Both the position numbers and the translations under genes were made by a program. From positions 162,899,333-162,963,332 of the forward strand of contig CM060681.1 in the NCBI GenBank assembly GCA_030686995.1: a stretch of 64,000 nucleotides of DNA. The letters run 5' to 3'. The notes beneath the pieces were generated by a model that saw only the letters and a list, made by a program, of their open reading frames with translations, ran no database searches and was not told the DNA's origin. This document shows positions 1 through 10,876 of this stretch, one piece after another (positions within the stretch are counted from its first letter, which is position 1; every line of letters begins with the position of its first letter). The DNA comes from Artemisia argyi. Its lineage: Eukaryota > Streptophyta > Magnoliopsida > Asterales > Asteraceae.

Positions 1-1236
1 TAATAATTACTTCCACAAGTTTTTATCGCGAATCCTCTTCGTGGTAGTCTAATATAACCTAAAACTTAACTATTCCAGAAGGCCAAGTCAAAATACCACT
101 TTTACAACCACATGACACCCTCAAACCTTTACCCAAAATCTGTCCCGGTTTGACACCTTAACAAAGAAAAATCGAAAGACCAACTTCCCGACCTTGAAAT
201 CAATCGTGGCTGGACTTTTTGGAATGCTCTTTCATTATACTACAATTTAGACCTAAAATTCGTGACTTAACTCATCACCATCTGTTATTTACACTCACAT
301 CTTTACAGCCTTACAAATCTGTCCAAACCCTAACTCTATAACTAGCATGTTTTACGCTCAATTCTCTTAACCAATCATCATACTATTATCATTAATTGAT
401 CCCAACATGTTTAATAACATTAATTTACAGAAGTTAACATAAACCCTAATCCATCATACTTAATACTACATAAATTAGATCACTAACTAATTAATTGAAT
501 GAAAACTAGTATCGAAAATATATCTTAATCTTGATTTTAGCTTCAATAATAAAAACCCTAATTTTTTCTTCTTGTTCTCCTTGTGGTCGACTTTAATATG
601 CAGGAAAAAGAGTTGTGGGAACTTTGATTTTGTATTTATAATTATTTAGTGGATAATTACGTAACTTAGAGTTGTAATTGGGCTACAATTGGGTTTCCTT
701 TTTCCCCTTATCCCTTCTACCAACCGATTTTTATATACATTTATATATATTTTTATTTTTTTTACTAAATTAATTTATTACACTCAAAACCTCATACTTT
801 TCATATTTTATGTATTCCCATATCAAAACCTAACGTCTTTCGCGATAAACCATAATTTTACGACAAACCGGAAAATATTCATTTTCAAAATAAAGTTTCC
901 AAAAATAGAATTTCGCACTCTTTTTGTATTATAACTCATAAATACAAACTCCTCGTAACTCACTATCGCTCAAACACTTGAACGAAAACTTGTTACGCAA
1001 AATCACAAAAACACCAAAACTACACAAGTCATTTCTACACCACAAAGGTGATCAAAATGAACTTTCCCAAATTCCAAACTTTCCAAATCACAATAAAACC
1101 ACTTACGCAAAGGGATTTAGTGCTAAAACTCACCTATATCACACATATAACACTTCAATCACCTAAGACACACCAAACAAACGTCAACCGAGTCAAGACT
1201 ATCAGTCAAACTGACCTACTAAAACCACGGTTGTTA
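1..1236. other. AT-rich sequence with no recognisable gene
   Basis: This stretch is strongly AT-rich and I see no convincing coding region. The short open frames near 690-1170 are low-complexity Phe/Ile/Asn-rich and look accidental. At about 1237 the sequence switches abruptly to a gypsy gag that is collinear with the gag of element D, so this is the broken 5' edge of element C. No LTR, primer site or target duplication is visible here. Confidence 0.5.
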
Positions 1237-3233
1237 CATACCAAGCTTAGAAATGATATCTTGATGTTCCAACAACGTCAAGGTGAAACTCTATATGAAG
1301 CATGGACTCGTTTCAAGGACTTACTCCAAAAATTCCCTCGTCATGGCATAGATCTTTGGCTCCAAGTCTAAATCTTCTATGAACATATTGATTTCTCCAT
1401 AAGGCGAACCATTGACCAATCGGCCAGTGGCAAGCTACGTGATCTAAGTGCGGAAGAATCATGGGAACTCATAGAAGATCTTGCTCTCTATGACAACGAA
1501 AGTTGGAATGATCCCCGCTATTTGAACAAAACAGTCAAGGCAATATCTTTGCCTTTGAACAATTCTAGCACTCCCGACCGTAGGATCATGGAACTTGAGG
1601 ACTAAGTCAAGTTTCTCATGAAATCCTACGAAGCTCCTAAGCCTTCAAGCCAAGTGAACAAAATCACTTCTTCATGTGAATTATGTAGTGGTCCCCATGA
1701 CACTTGTGATTGCGTGGAACTCCCCGGATAAGCTTTTGCGGATTACGCATCCTCGCGTACCGACAAAGCGGGAGACAAGTGGTACACTTTCAAACCCGAG
1801 CCAAGTCCTTACGGTGATTCCTACAACCCTTCTTGGAAAAATACCCGAACCTTAGGTGGAAACAAAACCAAAACATGCCCCAAAACAATTCTTCCAATCC
1901 ACCTAATCGTTATCAATCAAACGGTCCACCCTCTAACCGTACTTTCAACAAAAATCCTTCCAATAACTATGGTAGTACCAATAATCTTGAAGGGTTGATG
2001 TCCAAATTTATGGCATCTCAAGAAGCTTGCATATCTAAGTTTGAAGCCGATTTCAAACAAAAAAAAAGTGAGATGACCAATAAAATTGACACATTGTTAA
2101 AAGTTCTCAATGACCGAGAAATGGGAGCACTCCCAAGCAACACAGTCAAGAACCCAAAACTAAACGTTAATGCCATATCATCGGTTTTGTCACCTACTTC
2201 TTGTCCACAATACTATTTGGTCAAAGCAATGAGCACGTGTTTCAAGCAAACCCAAATTCTTCAAAAGGACCAATTGAATAAAACATCTGATATTAAACTT
2301 GTCAATAACATAGTTGAAACACCTGTGACACGAGACCTTGACGATGAATTCAAGGAGCTCCACCTTGAACGCCCCATCATTGATGTCTTAGCCCGTGCTC
2401 CCTACTATAGTGCCCTCCTAGAAAAATATGAGAAACTTAAATTGGGTAAAAATGGGACCGCCTTTGTTCAAAACAAGTTACCTAAGAAGCTTGATGATCC
2501 GGGTATATTTGTTTTGCCTTGTAAGATAGGAAAATCCGAAGCTTTTGACACACTAGCTGACTTAGGATCAAGCCTCAACTTGATTCCCTTATCCCTTTTC
2601 ACCACTCTTAAGCTAGGAAAGTTAGAGGAGACGGAAGTACTAATTGGTTTGGCGGATGGAAGTATTGCCCACCCGGTCGGAATGATCAAGGATTTAGTTG
2701 TTTACATAGGAAAATTAACTATCTTAGCGGATTTTCACGTCCTAGATATGGTTAGTGATACTACATGCCCATTGTTAGTAGGAAGAGGATTTTTAGCAAC
2801 CGCTAGTGCCATGATAGATTGTAAGGAGTCTAAGATAGTGGTAGGAGATGGTGAGACTTGGTCGGTTTATGATGTTAAGAAGCATAGCTACGATTGTGAG
2901 GATGAACCAACCCCACATTGGGTAGAGATGAATAGGAGACCATCTAGATATGGGCCTTGGATAGAAAGAAACTTTATAGGACCTCAACGCCCATTTTATC
3001 TAGAAAAAGATTTCATCGATAAAACACATTCGGTGGAACAACTCATAGCTAGAGATGAGGAACTAGACCCTTTTGAGGATCCCCTAGTCTTTAGGAAAAT
3101 GATTGAGTTCTTAAGCGTAATGCCTATCAACCTAGAGATGAACAAGTGGAAAAGGGAAAGGGATAAGTGTAAATGGAATTGGGACAAGCCACCTAAGGAA
3201 GGTGATGGATCATGGCATATGAAGATGATTTTA
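1237..3233 (+). pseudogene. Athila-like gag-protease of element C (broken)
   Basis: This region is collinear with the gag of element D from its LRNDILMFQQRQ motif onward. In-frame stops lie near 1369, 1617 and 1727, where D has sense codons; the first two fit C-to-T change of CAA. A one-base deletion near 1845 shifts the frame, and from 1833 the frame is open to the copia insertion. The open part holds a coiled region (LEGLMSKFMASQEA) and a retropepsin-like domain with DLGSSLNLIPLSLF, in which DLG replaces the usual DTG/DSG as in Athila-type proteases. A apparent stop at 3249-3251 lies inside the copia LTR, so the true frame continues at 23346. No RT or integrase follows. Confidence 0.8.
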
Positions 3234-3713
3234 TGTTGGGAATTCTGTTAAGTAAGAATTTTGCTGACTGTTTCTGCTGGAGGTTACTGCTGAAGAGCTG
3301 GTTCCTGCTGAAGCAGTGTATCTGCTGAAGACTAGTTTCAGTATTATTAGTTTCTGCGGATATAGTATTTCCGTATTTTATGTATTATAGTTTGGATATG
3401 CATGAGATTATTTAGGAAGTGATAATGCATATCTTTTAGAAGTTTTAGAATATACGTTTCTTGGGAAACGGTTTAGGGTTCCTTATGTATAAAAGGAACA
3501 CACGATTATGTATTGTATTACATTTTAGAAAACACTTTCATTATTATTAAAAGATCCATAGAGGATCAAAAGTTCTTAGTATTAAACTTGTGTTTGTTTC
3601 CGCTTTAAAATACAAGTTACAGAGATTGTCTATTAGTGTGTTTTTGATTACATTAACATAACTAATGATTCTAGAGTGCTCAAGAAGATCTATCAAGGTC
3701 GAATAGCTCAACA
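3234..3713 (+). repeat. 5' LTR of copia A
   Basis: The 480-bp sequence runs TG...CA and matches 22866-23345 almost base for base. A possible promoter TATA is in 'tgtataaaag' near 3486-3495, which would put the RNA start about 30 bases further on. The body has several 'ctgctgaag' words near the 5' end, also present in the 3' LTR. Confidence 0.93.
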
Positions 3714-3715
3714 AG

Positions 3716-3727
3716 TGGTATCAGAGC
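3716..3727 (+). other. Primer binding site of copia A (initiator tRNA-Met type)
   Basis: TGGTATCAGAGC lies two bases after the 5' LTR. It is the standard plant copia primer site, complementary to the 3' end of initiator tRNA-Met. Confidence 0.92.
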
Positions 3728-3797
3728 CTCGAGAGAGTCTCTGCTATACTAAGAAACACAAATCTTACACCTTAAGAATCCAAACCAATCAAGAAAC

Positions 3798-6080
3798 ATG
3801 CCTGGATCTGATGATGAAGTTGACACAACCCAAAACCTTAACACCACTTCTCTTCAACAACTCAACCTCTCCAACAGTAATGCTAAGCTTCCATACTTGA
3901 AGAATGCTGAAGATTATCATCTGTGGTCCATGAAGATGCAGAACTGGATCACAAACATAGATTGGAATCTTTGGGAGGTCGTCAAAAAGGGGAATAGCCT
4001 AAAGAAGCATGTTAAAGATGCTGATGGGATTGTTACAATTCTAGGCCCCAAAACTGCTGAAGAGATTCTGGCTGTGCAGAGGGAGAGTAAAGTTATAACA
4101 ATTCTGCTCCAAGCTATACCAGATGACCACATGGGTGACTTCCACTTCATGGAGGATGCCAAGGACATTTGGATGGCAATAAAGGCTAGATTTGGTGGGA
4201 ATGAGGAATCAAGAAGGTTGAAGAAGTCAATGCTGAAGCAGCAGTTCCAAGAGTTTCAGATATCTGAGGAAGAGGGAATCCATAAAGGCTATGACAAGTT
4301 TCACCAGATCTTGAGTCAACTTAATCAGCTGAAGGCTAAACCTGACAATGAGGACTGCAATGCTAAGTTTCTGAGATCTTTACCACCATCTTGGTTACAA
4401 GTTAGTATTGCTCTCAAAACAAAGGGTGGATTGGACTTAATCACTTTTGATGACCTCTACAACAAGCTCAAATCTCTTGAGCCTGATGTTAGAAGTCCAA
4501 TTCGTCCATCCACTCACTCAGCCTTTGTCAGCACCACCACAAAACCTGTGCATAATACCTCAAGCTCTTATTCATCAGGAGCATCTTCTCAAACCCAAAC
4601 TCAATCTGCTCCCAAATCAAAATCCAGTAGTGTGTTGGATGATATTGTTCATTCATTTGTGGCTGAATATGAACATCAGCAGTTTCTTGCTTATGAGGAT
4701 TTTGAACAGGTGGATCCATTGGAGATGGAGGAGATGCACTTGAAATGGCAGCTTGCAATGATCTCCATGAACATTAAGAGGTTTGAAACCAAGTCTGGAA
4801 GGAAGTTTGGTTTTAATGGAAGAGAGGCAACAAGGTTTGATAGAAGGAAGGTTAAATGCTACACTTGTGGTCAAGTGGGACATTTTTCAACAGAATGCAA
4901 GGAGAGGAAGTCTGGTGATGAAGTCAGATATGGCTCTTATCCATTGGAAGCAGGAACTACTAAGGCTGCACCTTCAAAGGCTATGGTGACTTTGGATCAC
5001 CAGATTGATTGGGCTGAACATGAAACTGCTGGAGAGGAAGCTTCTACTTCTACACAAGTGAATCTGCTAGCATACTCACCTTCAGAGGACAAGAAGGAGC
5101 AAGTCTCCTTGATGGGAATCTCTCAGGTACACAACTGTGTGTTTGGATGTAGTGTAAGATACAATGAGCTTAAACAAGAATTTGATGAATTGAAACCAAA
5201 GTACAATGAGTGTTATATTGAAGTAGAGTCTTATAAAATGGCTTTAAAAACTTTAGAGAAACAAAAAGTCTGGTTTCAAAAGAATCAAGTTAAATATGAG
5301 GAAAAAATAAGAGTTCTAGAAAGTGATTTAGAAATTGCTAAGATAGACTTAAGACGTACTGAAAAAGAGAAGTCTGATCTAGAAAAGGAAAAACAAGAAT
5401 TACAAGCTAAGTTAGATAAAGAGATAGCTGGTCGTATGAAATGGCAGGAAGGAGCATCTAATTTGAGTAAATTGATTGATGGTCGCCAATCTGTTAGGTC
5501 TAGAAAAGCATTAGGATATAAGAAATATATAGACCCTGAAGATTTAACATATCCTGATATGTCTAGTGTTTTTGACCCTGAACCAGCCTTAGCTTATCAA
5601 ACACCTGTTAAATTTGTTAAGGAAGGAGGAATGAATGCTGTCCCTGGACCTATAAGAGGGGAACACATGCCTATAGACCTGTCCATACCTAGTGATTTTG
5701 ATGGATCACACCATCTCTATGGCAAAAAGTCAACTGACTTGCCAGACCCTATTATTAAATCTACTGACTTTGTCTCTTGTTGTGACAGTGACAAGTCTTC
5801 TGATGAAGGGTCTACCTTATTTGCCAGCTGTGATTCAAGTGAGAAGTCTGACCTGCCCAAGACCACTCCCAAGACCACACCAAAGACATCACCCAAGACT
5901 CCCCACAAGCCTTCTAGAGTTACTGCTGATAACAAGACAGTTTCTACTGAAGACTTGTTTTTAAATTCTTTGCAAAATAATACTTTTGGTTCTATTAAAA
6001 ACAATTCTGTTTATCATGGTGGTTTGAATACTTTTTCATGTTATGGATTAAAAACAATTCTGTTTATCATGGTGGTTTGA
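3798..6080 (+). CDS. gag: Gag polyprotein of copia A
   Basis: The 760-codon frame starts at the first ATG after the primer site. Residues of about 30-260 form a UBN2-type copia capsid domain (LPYLKNAEDYHLWSMKMQNW, then KARFGGNEESRRLKKSMLKQ). A CCHC zinc knuckle, CYTCGQVGHFSTEC, is at residues 354-367. Residues of about 455-555 are Lys/Glu/Leu-rich and should form a coiled coil, as in SIRE-type gag. The protein would build the cytoplasmic particle that packages element RNA. The end is abnormal: a 53-bp tandem duplication shifts the frame, so the natural protein would be longer and include a second knuckle near 6140. Confidence 0.88.
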   Translation: MPGSDDEVDTTQNLNTTSLQQLNLSNSNAKLPYLKNAEDYHLWSMKMQNWITNIDWNLWEVVKKGNSLKKHVKDADGIVTILGPKTAEEILAVQRESKVITILLQAIPDDHMGDFHFMEDAKDIWMAIKARFGGNEESRRLKKSMLKQQFQEFQISEEEGIHKGYDKFHQILSQLNQLKAKPDNEDCNAKFLRSLPPSWLQVSIALKTKGGLDLITFDDLYNKLKSLEPDVRSPIRPSTHSAFVSTTTKPVHNTSSSYSSGASSQTQTQSAPKSKSSSVLDDIVHSFVAEYEHQQFLAYEDFEQVDPLEMEEMHLKWQLAMISMNIKRFETKSGRKFGFNGREATRFDRRKVKCYTCGQVGHFSTECKERKSGDEVRYGSYPLEAGTTKAAPSKAMVTLDHQIDWAEHETAGEEASTSTQVNLLAYSPSEDKKEQVSLMGISQVHNCVFGCSVRYNELKQEFDELKPKYNECYIEVESYKMALKTLEKQKVWFQKNQVKYEEKIRVLESDLEIAKIDLRRTEKEKSDLEKEKQELQAKLDKEIAGRMKWQEGASNLSKLIDGRQSVRSRKALGYKKYIDPEDLTYPDMSSVFDPEPALAYQTPVKFVKEGGMNAVPGPIRGEHMPIDLSIPSDFDGSHHLYGKKSTDLPDPIIKSTDFVSCCDSDKSSDEGSTLFASCDSSEKSDLPKTTPKTTPKTSPKTPHKPSRVTADNKTVSTEDLFLNSLQNNTFGSIKNNSVYHGGLNTFSCYGLKTILFIMVV

Positions 6081-6099
6081 ATACTTTTTCATGTTATGG
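5994..6099 (+). repeat. 53-bp tandem duplication in gag
   Basis: The block starting ATTAAAAACAATTCTG occurs at 5994-6046 and again directly at 6047-6099 with almost no change. As 53 is not a multiple of three, the duplication shifts gag out of frame. The downstream knuckle frame (frame of 6038) is the upstream frame moved by exactly this amount. Confidence 0.92.
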
Positions 6100-6280
6100 A
6101 ACTTCTTTTAGTTTGAATAAATCTTCTAAGAAGAAGAAATGTTTTGTGTGTGGAAGTAAATCTCATCTGATTAAGGATTGTACATTTCATGAGCAAAGAA
6201 TGGGTGTATGTTTTAGTCAAAGGAAACCTAGACAAATGTGGAAGAATGTTAGTGAAATACCCTCTTTTGTTCCACATTAG
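6038..6280 (+). pseudogene. Displaced C-terminal part of copia A gag (second zinc knuckle)
   Basis: This frame has a second CCHC motif, CFVCGSKSHLIKDC, around 6142-6183, followed by a basic, aromatic-rich stretch. It is the natural continuation of gag, separated by the 53-bp duplication. It ends at TAG 6278-6280, but the frame reads on with typical gag-tail residues and further stops to about 6570, consistent with decay. Confidence 0.75.
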
Positions 6281-6617
6281 CAGAAATCCAATTCTGCTGA
6301 ACCACATTCTTCATGGAGAAGAACCAGTACTAGACCTCATGTTCGACCCACTAGTTCTTTCTTTTCTAATGGTTATTGGCCTAATAACTTTGACTCAATG
6401 TATTATGGTGGTGGGTATTGGAATACTGCTGTAAAGCCCTCAGCAGGTTGTTCTTGGACAAAGAAGGGACCTAATTTGTAGTACAGGTCCAAGAACAATG
6501 GTGGATCTAACACATCTACATGGCCTATCATTAATGATCCACAAGGCAGGCTCAAGTCAGCAATGACTTGAGTCTCCAATGTGTACTAACTTTTGTATAT
6601 TTTTGTTGTTGTTGTAG
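6281..6617 (+). other. Degenerate gag-pol junction with an intron-like acceptor
   Basis: The gag frame is broken by several stops here. At 6583-6617 the sequence has a TACTAAC branch-point-like word, a T-rich run and TTGTTGTAG; the open protease-integrase frame begins right after this AG. This resembles a plant 3' splice site, but I cannot name a clear donor. Confidence 0.4.
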
Positions 6618-8165
6618 GATCATCCTTTAAAAAGTACTAAAGTAGGTATAGCTGATAGTGGTTGTTCTAGAAGTATGTCAGGAAACAAGGACAAGATGCA
6701 TGACTTTGTGCCCATAGAAGGAGGAGGCACTGTAACTTTTGGTGGTGGAGATGGCAAAATTACTGGGAAAGGAACTATTAAGACACCTTTGTTAGACTTT
6801 GAAAATGTTTATTATGTGAATGAACTAGAGCATTTTAATCTATTCTTTGTATCAAAAATTTGTGACACTAAGAATAAGGTTTTCTTCTCTGAAGATGAAT
6901 GTCTTGTACTCTCCAAGGACTTCAAACTTCCAGAAGACACAACTGTTTTGCTGAGAGTTCCTAGAACCTTCAACTTGTACACATTCAATCTGAATGATGT
7001 CAAGCCAGAAGGTGATCTAACATGTTTGGTGGCCAAAGCTTCCCAGGATGAATCTACCAAGTGGCATAGGAGAATGGCTCATGTGAATTACAAGACTATC
7101 AACAAGTTGTCTAAACTTGGTCTTGTTCAGGGCCTTCCTTCTAAACTCTTCACCAATGAACACAATTGTATTGCTTGCAACAAAGGAAAGCAACACAGAG
7201 CCTCTTACAAAGCCATCAAAGCTGTGAGCACCATTTCAGAACCTCTTCAATTGCTGCACATGGATCTCTTTGGTCCAACTCCTATCAAAAGTATTGATCA
7301 CAAGTACTTCTGCCTGGTTATCACATATGATTTTAGCAGGTTTTGCTGGGTATTCTTTCTTAAAACTAAAGATGAAACAACTCCTATTCTGAAAGAATTC
7401 ATCATGTTAATTGAAAACCAGCTTAATAAAAAGGTTAAGGGAATTAGGTGTGACAATGGGATAGAATTCAAAAATGTTGTTTTCATAGAATTCTGTAAGT
7501 CTAAGGGGATTAGAATGGACTATAGTACTCCAAGGACCCCACAACAAAATGGGGTTACTGAAAGGAAAAATAGAACCCTCATTGAGGCAGCAAGATCAAT
7601 GCTTGCAGACTCCAAATTACCCACTATGTTTTGGACTGAAGCAGTAAGTACTGCTTGCTATGTCTTGAACAGGGTATCCATCACTAGACATCATGTCAAA
7701 ACACCTTATGAACTTCTCACTGGGAAAGTTCCAGACATACATTACCTTAAACCTTTTAGATGCAAAGTGACCATTTTAAATACTGCTGATATACTGGGTA
7801 AGTTTGATGGGAAAGCTGATGAGGGGTATATTGTGGGTTATTCAGCTCATAGCAAGGCATATAGGGTTTATAATCTGAATGCCAAAAGGATAGAAGAGAC
7901 CCTTAATCTAAGATTTCTTGAAGATCAGCCTAATCTTCAGGGACAAGGCCATTCTTGGTATTTTGACCTAGATTATTTGACTGACTATTTGGGTTATACT
8001 AGACATGCTTCTAATCCTAATGCAGGTACCAAAGATCCAAATTCTAATCCTGCAGGTTCCATGGATGATGACTCAGAATGTGAATCTGAGCCAGATGAAC
8101 ATACCATTGTTGTACCATCTTTTCCACCTAACCACTTTGTAGGTAATCATTCTGCTGATGAATAA
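6618..8165 (+). CDS. Copia A protease end and integrase
   Basis: The frame is open from 6618; the first ATG is at 6675. It starts with the copia protease active site ADSGCSRSMSG (DSG at 6654-6662). A GAG-pre-integrase/HHCC zinc region follows (WHRRMAHVN ... CIACNKGKQH). The integrase core has the DDE triad, counted from 6675: D197 (HMDLFGP), D260 (RCDNG) and E296 (GVTERKNRTL), with 62 and 35 residues between them. Its job is to insert the cDNA into the genome. The frame ends at TAA 8163-8165, in a Ser/Asp-rich linker. In copia elements integrase and RT are normally in one polyprotein, so this stop and the next frameshift are damage. Confidence 0.88.
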   Translation, partial: DHPLKSTKVGIADSGCSRSMSGNKDKMHDFVPIEGGGTVTFGGGDGKITGKGTIKTPLLDFENVYYVNELEHFNLFFVSKICDTKNKVFFSEDECLVLSKDFKLPEDTTVLLRVPRTFNLYTFNLNDVKPEGDLTCLVAKASQDESTKWHRRMAHVNYKTINKLSKLGLVQGLPSKLFTNEHNCIACNKGKQHRASYKAIKAVSTISEPLQLLHMDLFGPTPIKSIDHKYFCLVITYDFSRFCWVFFLKTKDETTPILKEFIMLIENQLNKKVKGIRCDNGIEFKNVVFIEFCKSKGIRMDYSTPRTPQQNGVTERKNRTLIEAARSMLADSKLPTMFWTEAVSTACYVLNRVSITRHHVKTPYELLTGKVPDIHYLKPFRCKVTILNTADILGKFDGKADEGYIVGYSAHSKAYRVYNLNAKRIEETLNLRFLEDQPNLQGQGHSWYFDLDYLTDYLGYTRHASNPNAGTKDPNSNPAGSMDDDSECESEPDEHTIVVPSFPPNHFVGNHSADE

Positions 8166-8605
8166 GATGATAAGTCACATTATGCAGAGGATCTTGCAAG
8201 ACTGAAGAAGCAAGAACATGCTGCTACTCAGGAAGCTCAGAAACTCAATGAAAAGGTTACACAAGAGATTGAAGCAATCCTACATCAATCAGCACAAGTA
8301 GTCAGTGGAAACAAGGATACTGCTGACGATTCTACTGAAGGCACACCTATTTCCACTGATAAGGTCACAAATGCTGATACTAATGATGCCCACTCTCCCA
8401 TTTCTACTGAAGTGTCTGCAGACTTTGAGAAGCCCTTTACAAGATTTCCAAGTCCTTCTGATCTTGGGAATTATCAGCCAAAGCCTGGCCTATTTAACTC
8501 AGCTTCTTATGATACTGAGTTTGGACCTACAGTCAACAACCTTGATCCACAATTGATGTTCACCCTGTAGCAATAAAAAGGATTCATAATGTTCATCCCT
8601 TATCA
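8166..8605 (+). pseudogene. Decayed integrase-RT linker of copia A
   Basis: After TAA 8163 the same frame stays open (DDKSHYAEDLARLKKQ...) to a TAG near 8570. The RT frame overlaps it in a different phase from about 8545 ([15 protein letters not shown]). One stop and one small indel therefore separate integrase from RT. The linker is acidic, Ser/Thr-rich and without a known domain. Confidence 0.7.
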
Positions 8606-10288
8606 ATGGTTATTGGTGATCCTAAAGATCCAGTAAGAACTAGAAGCACTGTAAAGAATACAAAATATGGTGAAGTTGCTTTCATCTCTTATGTCTACAA
8701 TCAAAAGAGGGACAATCACACAGACTTCAAACATTGTATGTTTGCATGCTTTCTTTCTCAGATAGAGCCAACTAGTGTTCCTCAAGCACTGGCAGATTCA
8801 AGTTGGCTTGAAGCAATGCAAGAAGAGATGCTGCAATTTAAGAATCAGCAAGTTTGGATTTTGGTTCCTCTTCCTGATGGTAAATATGCCATTGGGACAA
8901 AATGGATTTTGAAGAATAAAAGAGATGCAAGAGGGATTTTCGTGAAGAACAAAGCTAGACTTGTGGCTCAAGGGTTTAGACAAGAGGAAGGCATTGACTA
9001 TGATGAAGTCTTTGCACCAGTGGCCAGAGTTGAAGCCATTAGGATATTTTTGGCCTATGCCTCTTATATGGGCTTCATGGTTTATCAGATGGATGTTAAA
9101 GGTGCTTTCTTATATGGTGAGATTGAAGAGGAAGTATATGTGACTCAACCCAAAGGATTTGAAGACCCTGATCATCCTGAGTATGTGTACAAGGTTGTCA
9201 AAGCTCTCTATGGACTTCATCAAGCTCCCAGAGCTTGGTATGCTAGACTTTCCACATTTTTGCTGAAGCATGGCTACAGAAGAGGTGCCATTGACAAGAC
9301 TCTATTCCTCAAGAAAGATTCAATGGATATTATTCTTGTTCAGGTGTATGTGGATGATATTATCTTTGGTTCAACCAAAGAGGCATGGTGTAGAGAGTTT
9401 GAGGATCTGATGAAGGGAGAATTTCAAATGAGTGCCATGGGAGAACTCACTTTCTTTTTGGGTTTACAGGTTCAGCAGAAACCTGATGGTATTTTCATAC
9501 ATCAGGAGAAATATGTAAAAGATATGCTGTCCAAGTTTGCTATGGAGAATGTCAGGACTGCCACTACTCCATATGAGGCTCCCAAACCAAAGAACAATAT
9601 TGATCCTGATCTCCCTGTGAATGTTCATTTATACAAGTCAATGATTGGTTCTTTGATGTATTTGACTACCTCAAGACCTGATATTACATTTGATGTAAGT
9701 GCATGTTCAAGGCACCAAGTCACTCCACTTACCTCTCACTTGAATGCTGTCAAGAAGATTTTTAAGTACCTAAAAGGCCAACCCAAATTAGGTCTTTGGT
9801 ATCCCAAAGAGTCTCCATTTCAGCTAGCAGCTTATAGTGATAGTGACTATGCTGGTGCAAATTTGGATAGAAGATCCACAACTGGAGGTTGCCAATTCCT
9901 TGGAAGAAGACTGATTTCTTGGCAGTGTAAGAAACAGACCATTGTTGCTACCTCTACCACTGAAGCAGAATATGTTGCTGCCGCCAATTGTTGTGGACAG
10001 GTTCTATGGATTCAGAATCAATTGCTGGATAATGGGTATAACTTTATGAATACTACCATTTTCATTGACAATCAAAGTACAATTTGTATTGTTAAAAATC
10101 CAGTTTTTCATAATAGAACCAAACATATTGAAATCAGGCACCATTTTATCAGGGATGCTTATGAGAAACATTTAATTAAAGTGGTCAAAATTCACACAGA
10201 TGAGAATGTGGCAGATTTGTTAACCAAAGCATTTGATGGACCAAGGTTTCAATATTTGGTGGTCCATATTGGAATGCTTAACCCTTAA
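8606..10288 (+). CDS. Copia A reverse transcriptase and RNase H
   Basis: This 560-codon frame covers the copia RVT_2 domain: [28 protein letters not shown], then [18 protein letters not shown] (catalytic Asp), then YVDDIIFG at residues 248-255 with the two catalytic aspartates. RNase H follows (SDSDYAG, then TEAEYVAAA and [17 protein letters not shown]) and ends [10 protein letters not shown]. The first ATG is in mid-domain, as the true polyprotein starts upstream. The enzyme copies element RNA into cDNA in the particle. Domain order after integrase identifies copia, and sequence style fits SIRE. Confidence 0.92.
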   Translation: MVIGDPKDPVRTRSTVKNTKYGEVAFISYVYNQKRDNHTDFKHCMFACFLSQIEPTSVPQALADSSWLEAMQEEMLQFKNQQVWILVPLPDGKYAIGTKWILKNKRDARGIFVKNKARLVAQGFRQEEGIDYDEVFAPVARVEAIRIFLAYASYMGFMVYQMDVKGAFLYGEIEEEVYVTQPKGFEDPDHPEYVYKVVKALYGLHQAPRAWYARLSTFLLKHGYRRGAIDKTLFLKKDSMDIILVQVYVDDIIFGSTKEAWCREFEDLMKGEFQMSAMGELTFFLGLQVQQKPDGIFIHQEKYVKDMLSKFAMENVRTATTPYEAPKPKNNIDPDLPVNVHLYKSMIGSLMYLTTSRPDITFDVSACSRHQVTPLTSHLNAVKKIFKYLKGQPKLGLWYPKESPFQLAAYSDSDYAGANLDRRSTTGGCQFLGRRLISWQCKKQTIVATSTTEAEYVAAANCCGQVLWIQNQLLDNGYNFMNTTIFIDNQSTICIVKNPVFHNRTKHIEIRHHFIRDAYEKHLIKVVKIHTDENVADLLTKAFDGPRFQYLVVHIGMLNP

Positions 10289-10876
10289 CTACAAAGTTTA
10301 AGGGGAGGCATAAGCCTCAGGGGAGGCATATGCCTCAGGGGAGGATTATGAGTGTAAACTTTGTAGATATGTATAATTTGTATACTTTTGGAATTTTAAC
10401 ACTAACCCACTAATCTTTTTGCAAGTTGTTTGGTGTATTTGCATGTTTTATGTCTGTTTTGTAGATGTCCTGAGATTGTAAGCTGTATGTTAAAGTCACC
10501 AAGAGCTGTAGTCAAGGGAATGTGGTCAAGTGTGCTGAACATGGTTTCTACTGAACAGTTGATTATGCTGAAGGTCTTACACAGTTGATTAATAAAGAAG
10601 ATCTTTTCATTCATTCATAGAAACAAGTTACAGCTTACATTCAAAGTTCCAACTGGATTACAATGACCACTCCTAAACTTTTGTCTACTTGAGTACTACT
10701 AGCTTCTATCACTTATTACAAAATACATGAGGGTATGACAAGTACAATGATGAAGCTGAAGATGAAAATGGAATAAGAAGAGAAGGAAGACTGTGAAGAT
10801 GCTCAAGTACCAAAGTCAAGAAAATACTCAAGAACTTTGGTCCATGGCAACATTCCTCAATCATCTACTTCAGCTT
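10289..10876 (+). other. Noncoding region after pol of copia A
   Basis: No sense ORF is evident. Next to pol are repeated purine-rich palindromic units at 10301-10350. The rest is ordinary AT-rich sequence and probably includes the 3' flank of the antisense ORF that ends at 10877. Confidence 0.5.
10301..10350 (+). repeat. Purine-rich palindromic repeat, 2.5 units
   Basis: Units at 10301-10318 and 10319-10336 read AGGGGAGGCATAAGCCTC and AGGGGAGGCATATGCCTC; a partial third starts at 10337. Each has a polypurine-like start (AGGGGAGG, as in the real tract at 22856) and the GAGGCAT/ATGCCTC half forms a palindrome. Confidence 0.85.

Noticed and set aside
689..1166. Small genes upstream of element C
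   Set aside because: Low-complexity composition and lack of any motif; the second overlaps the border with gag.
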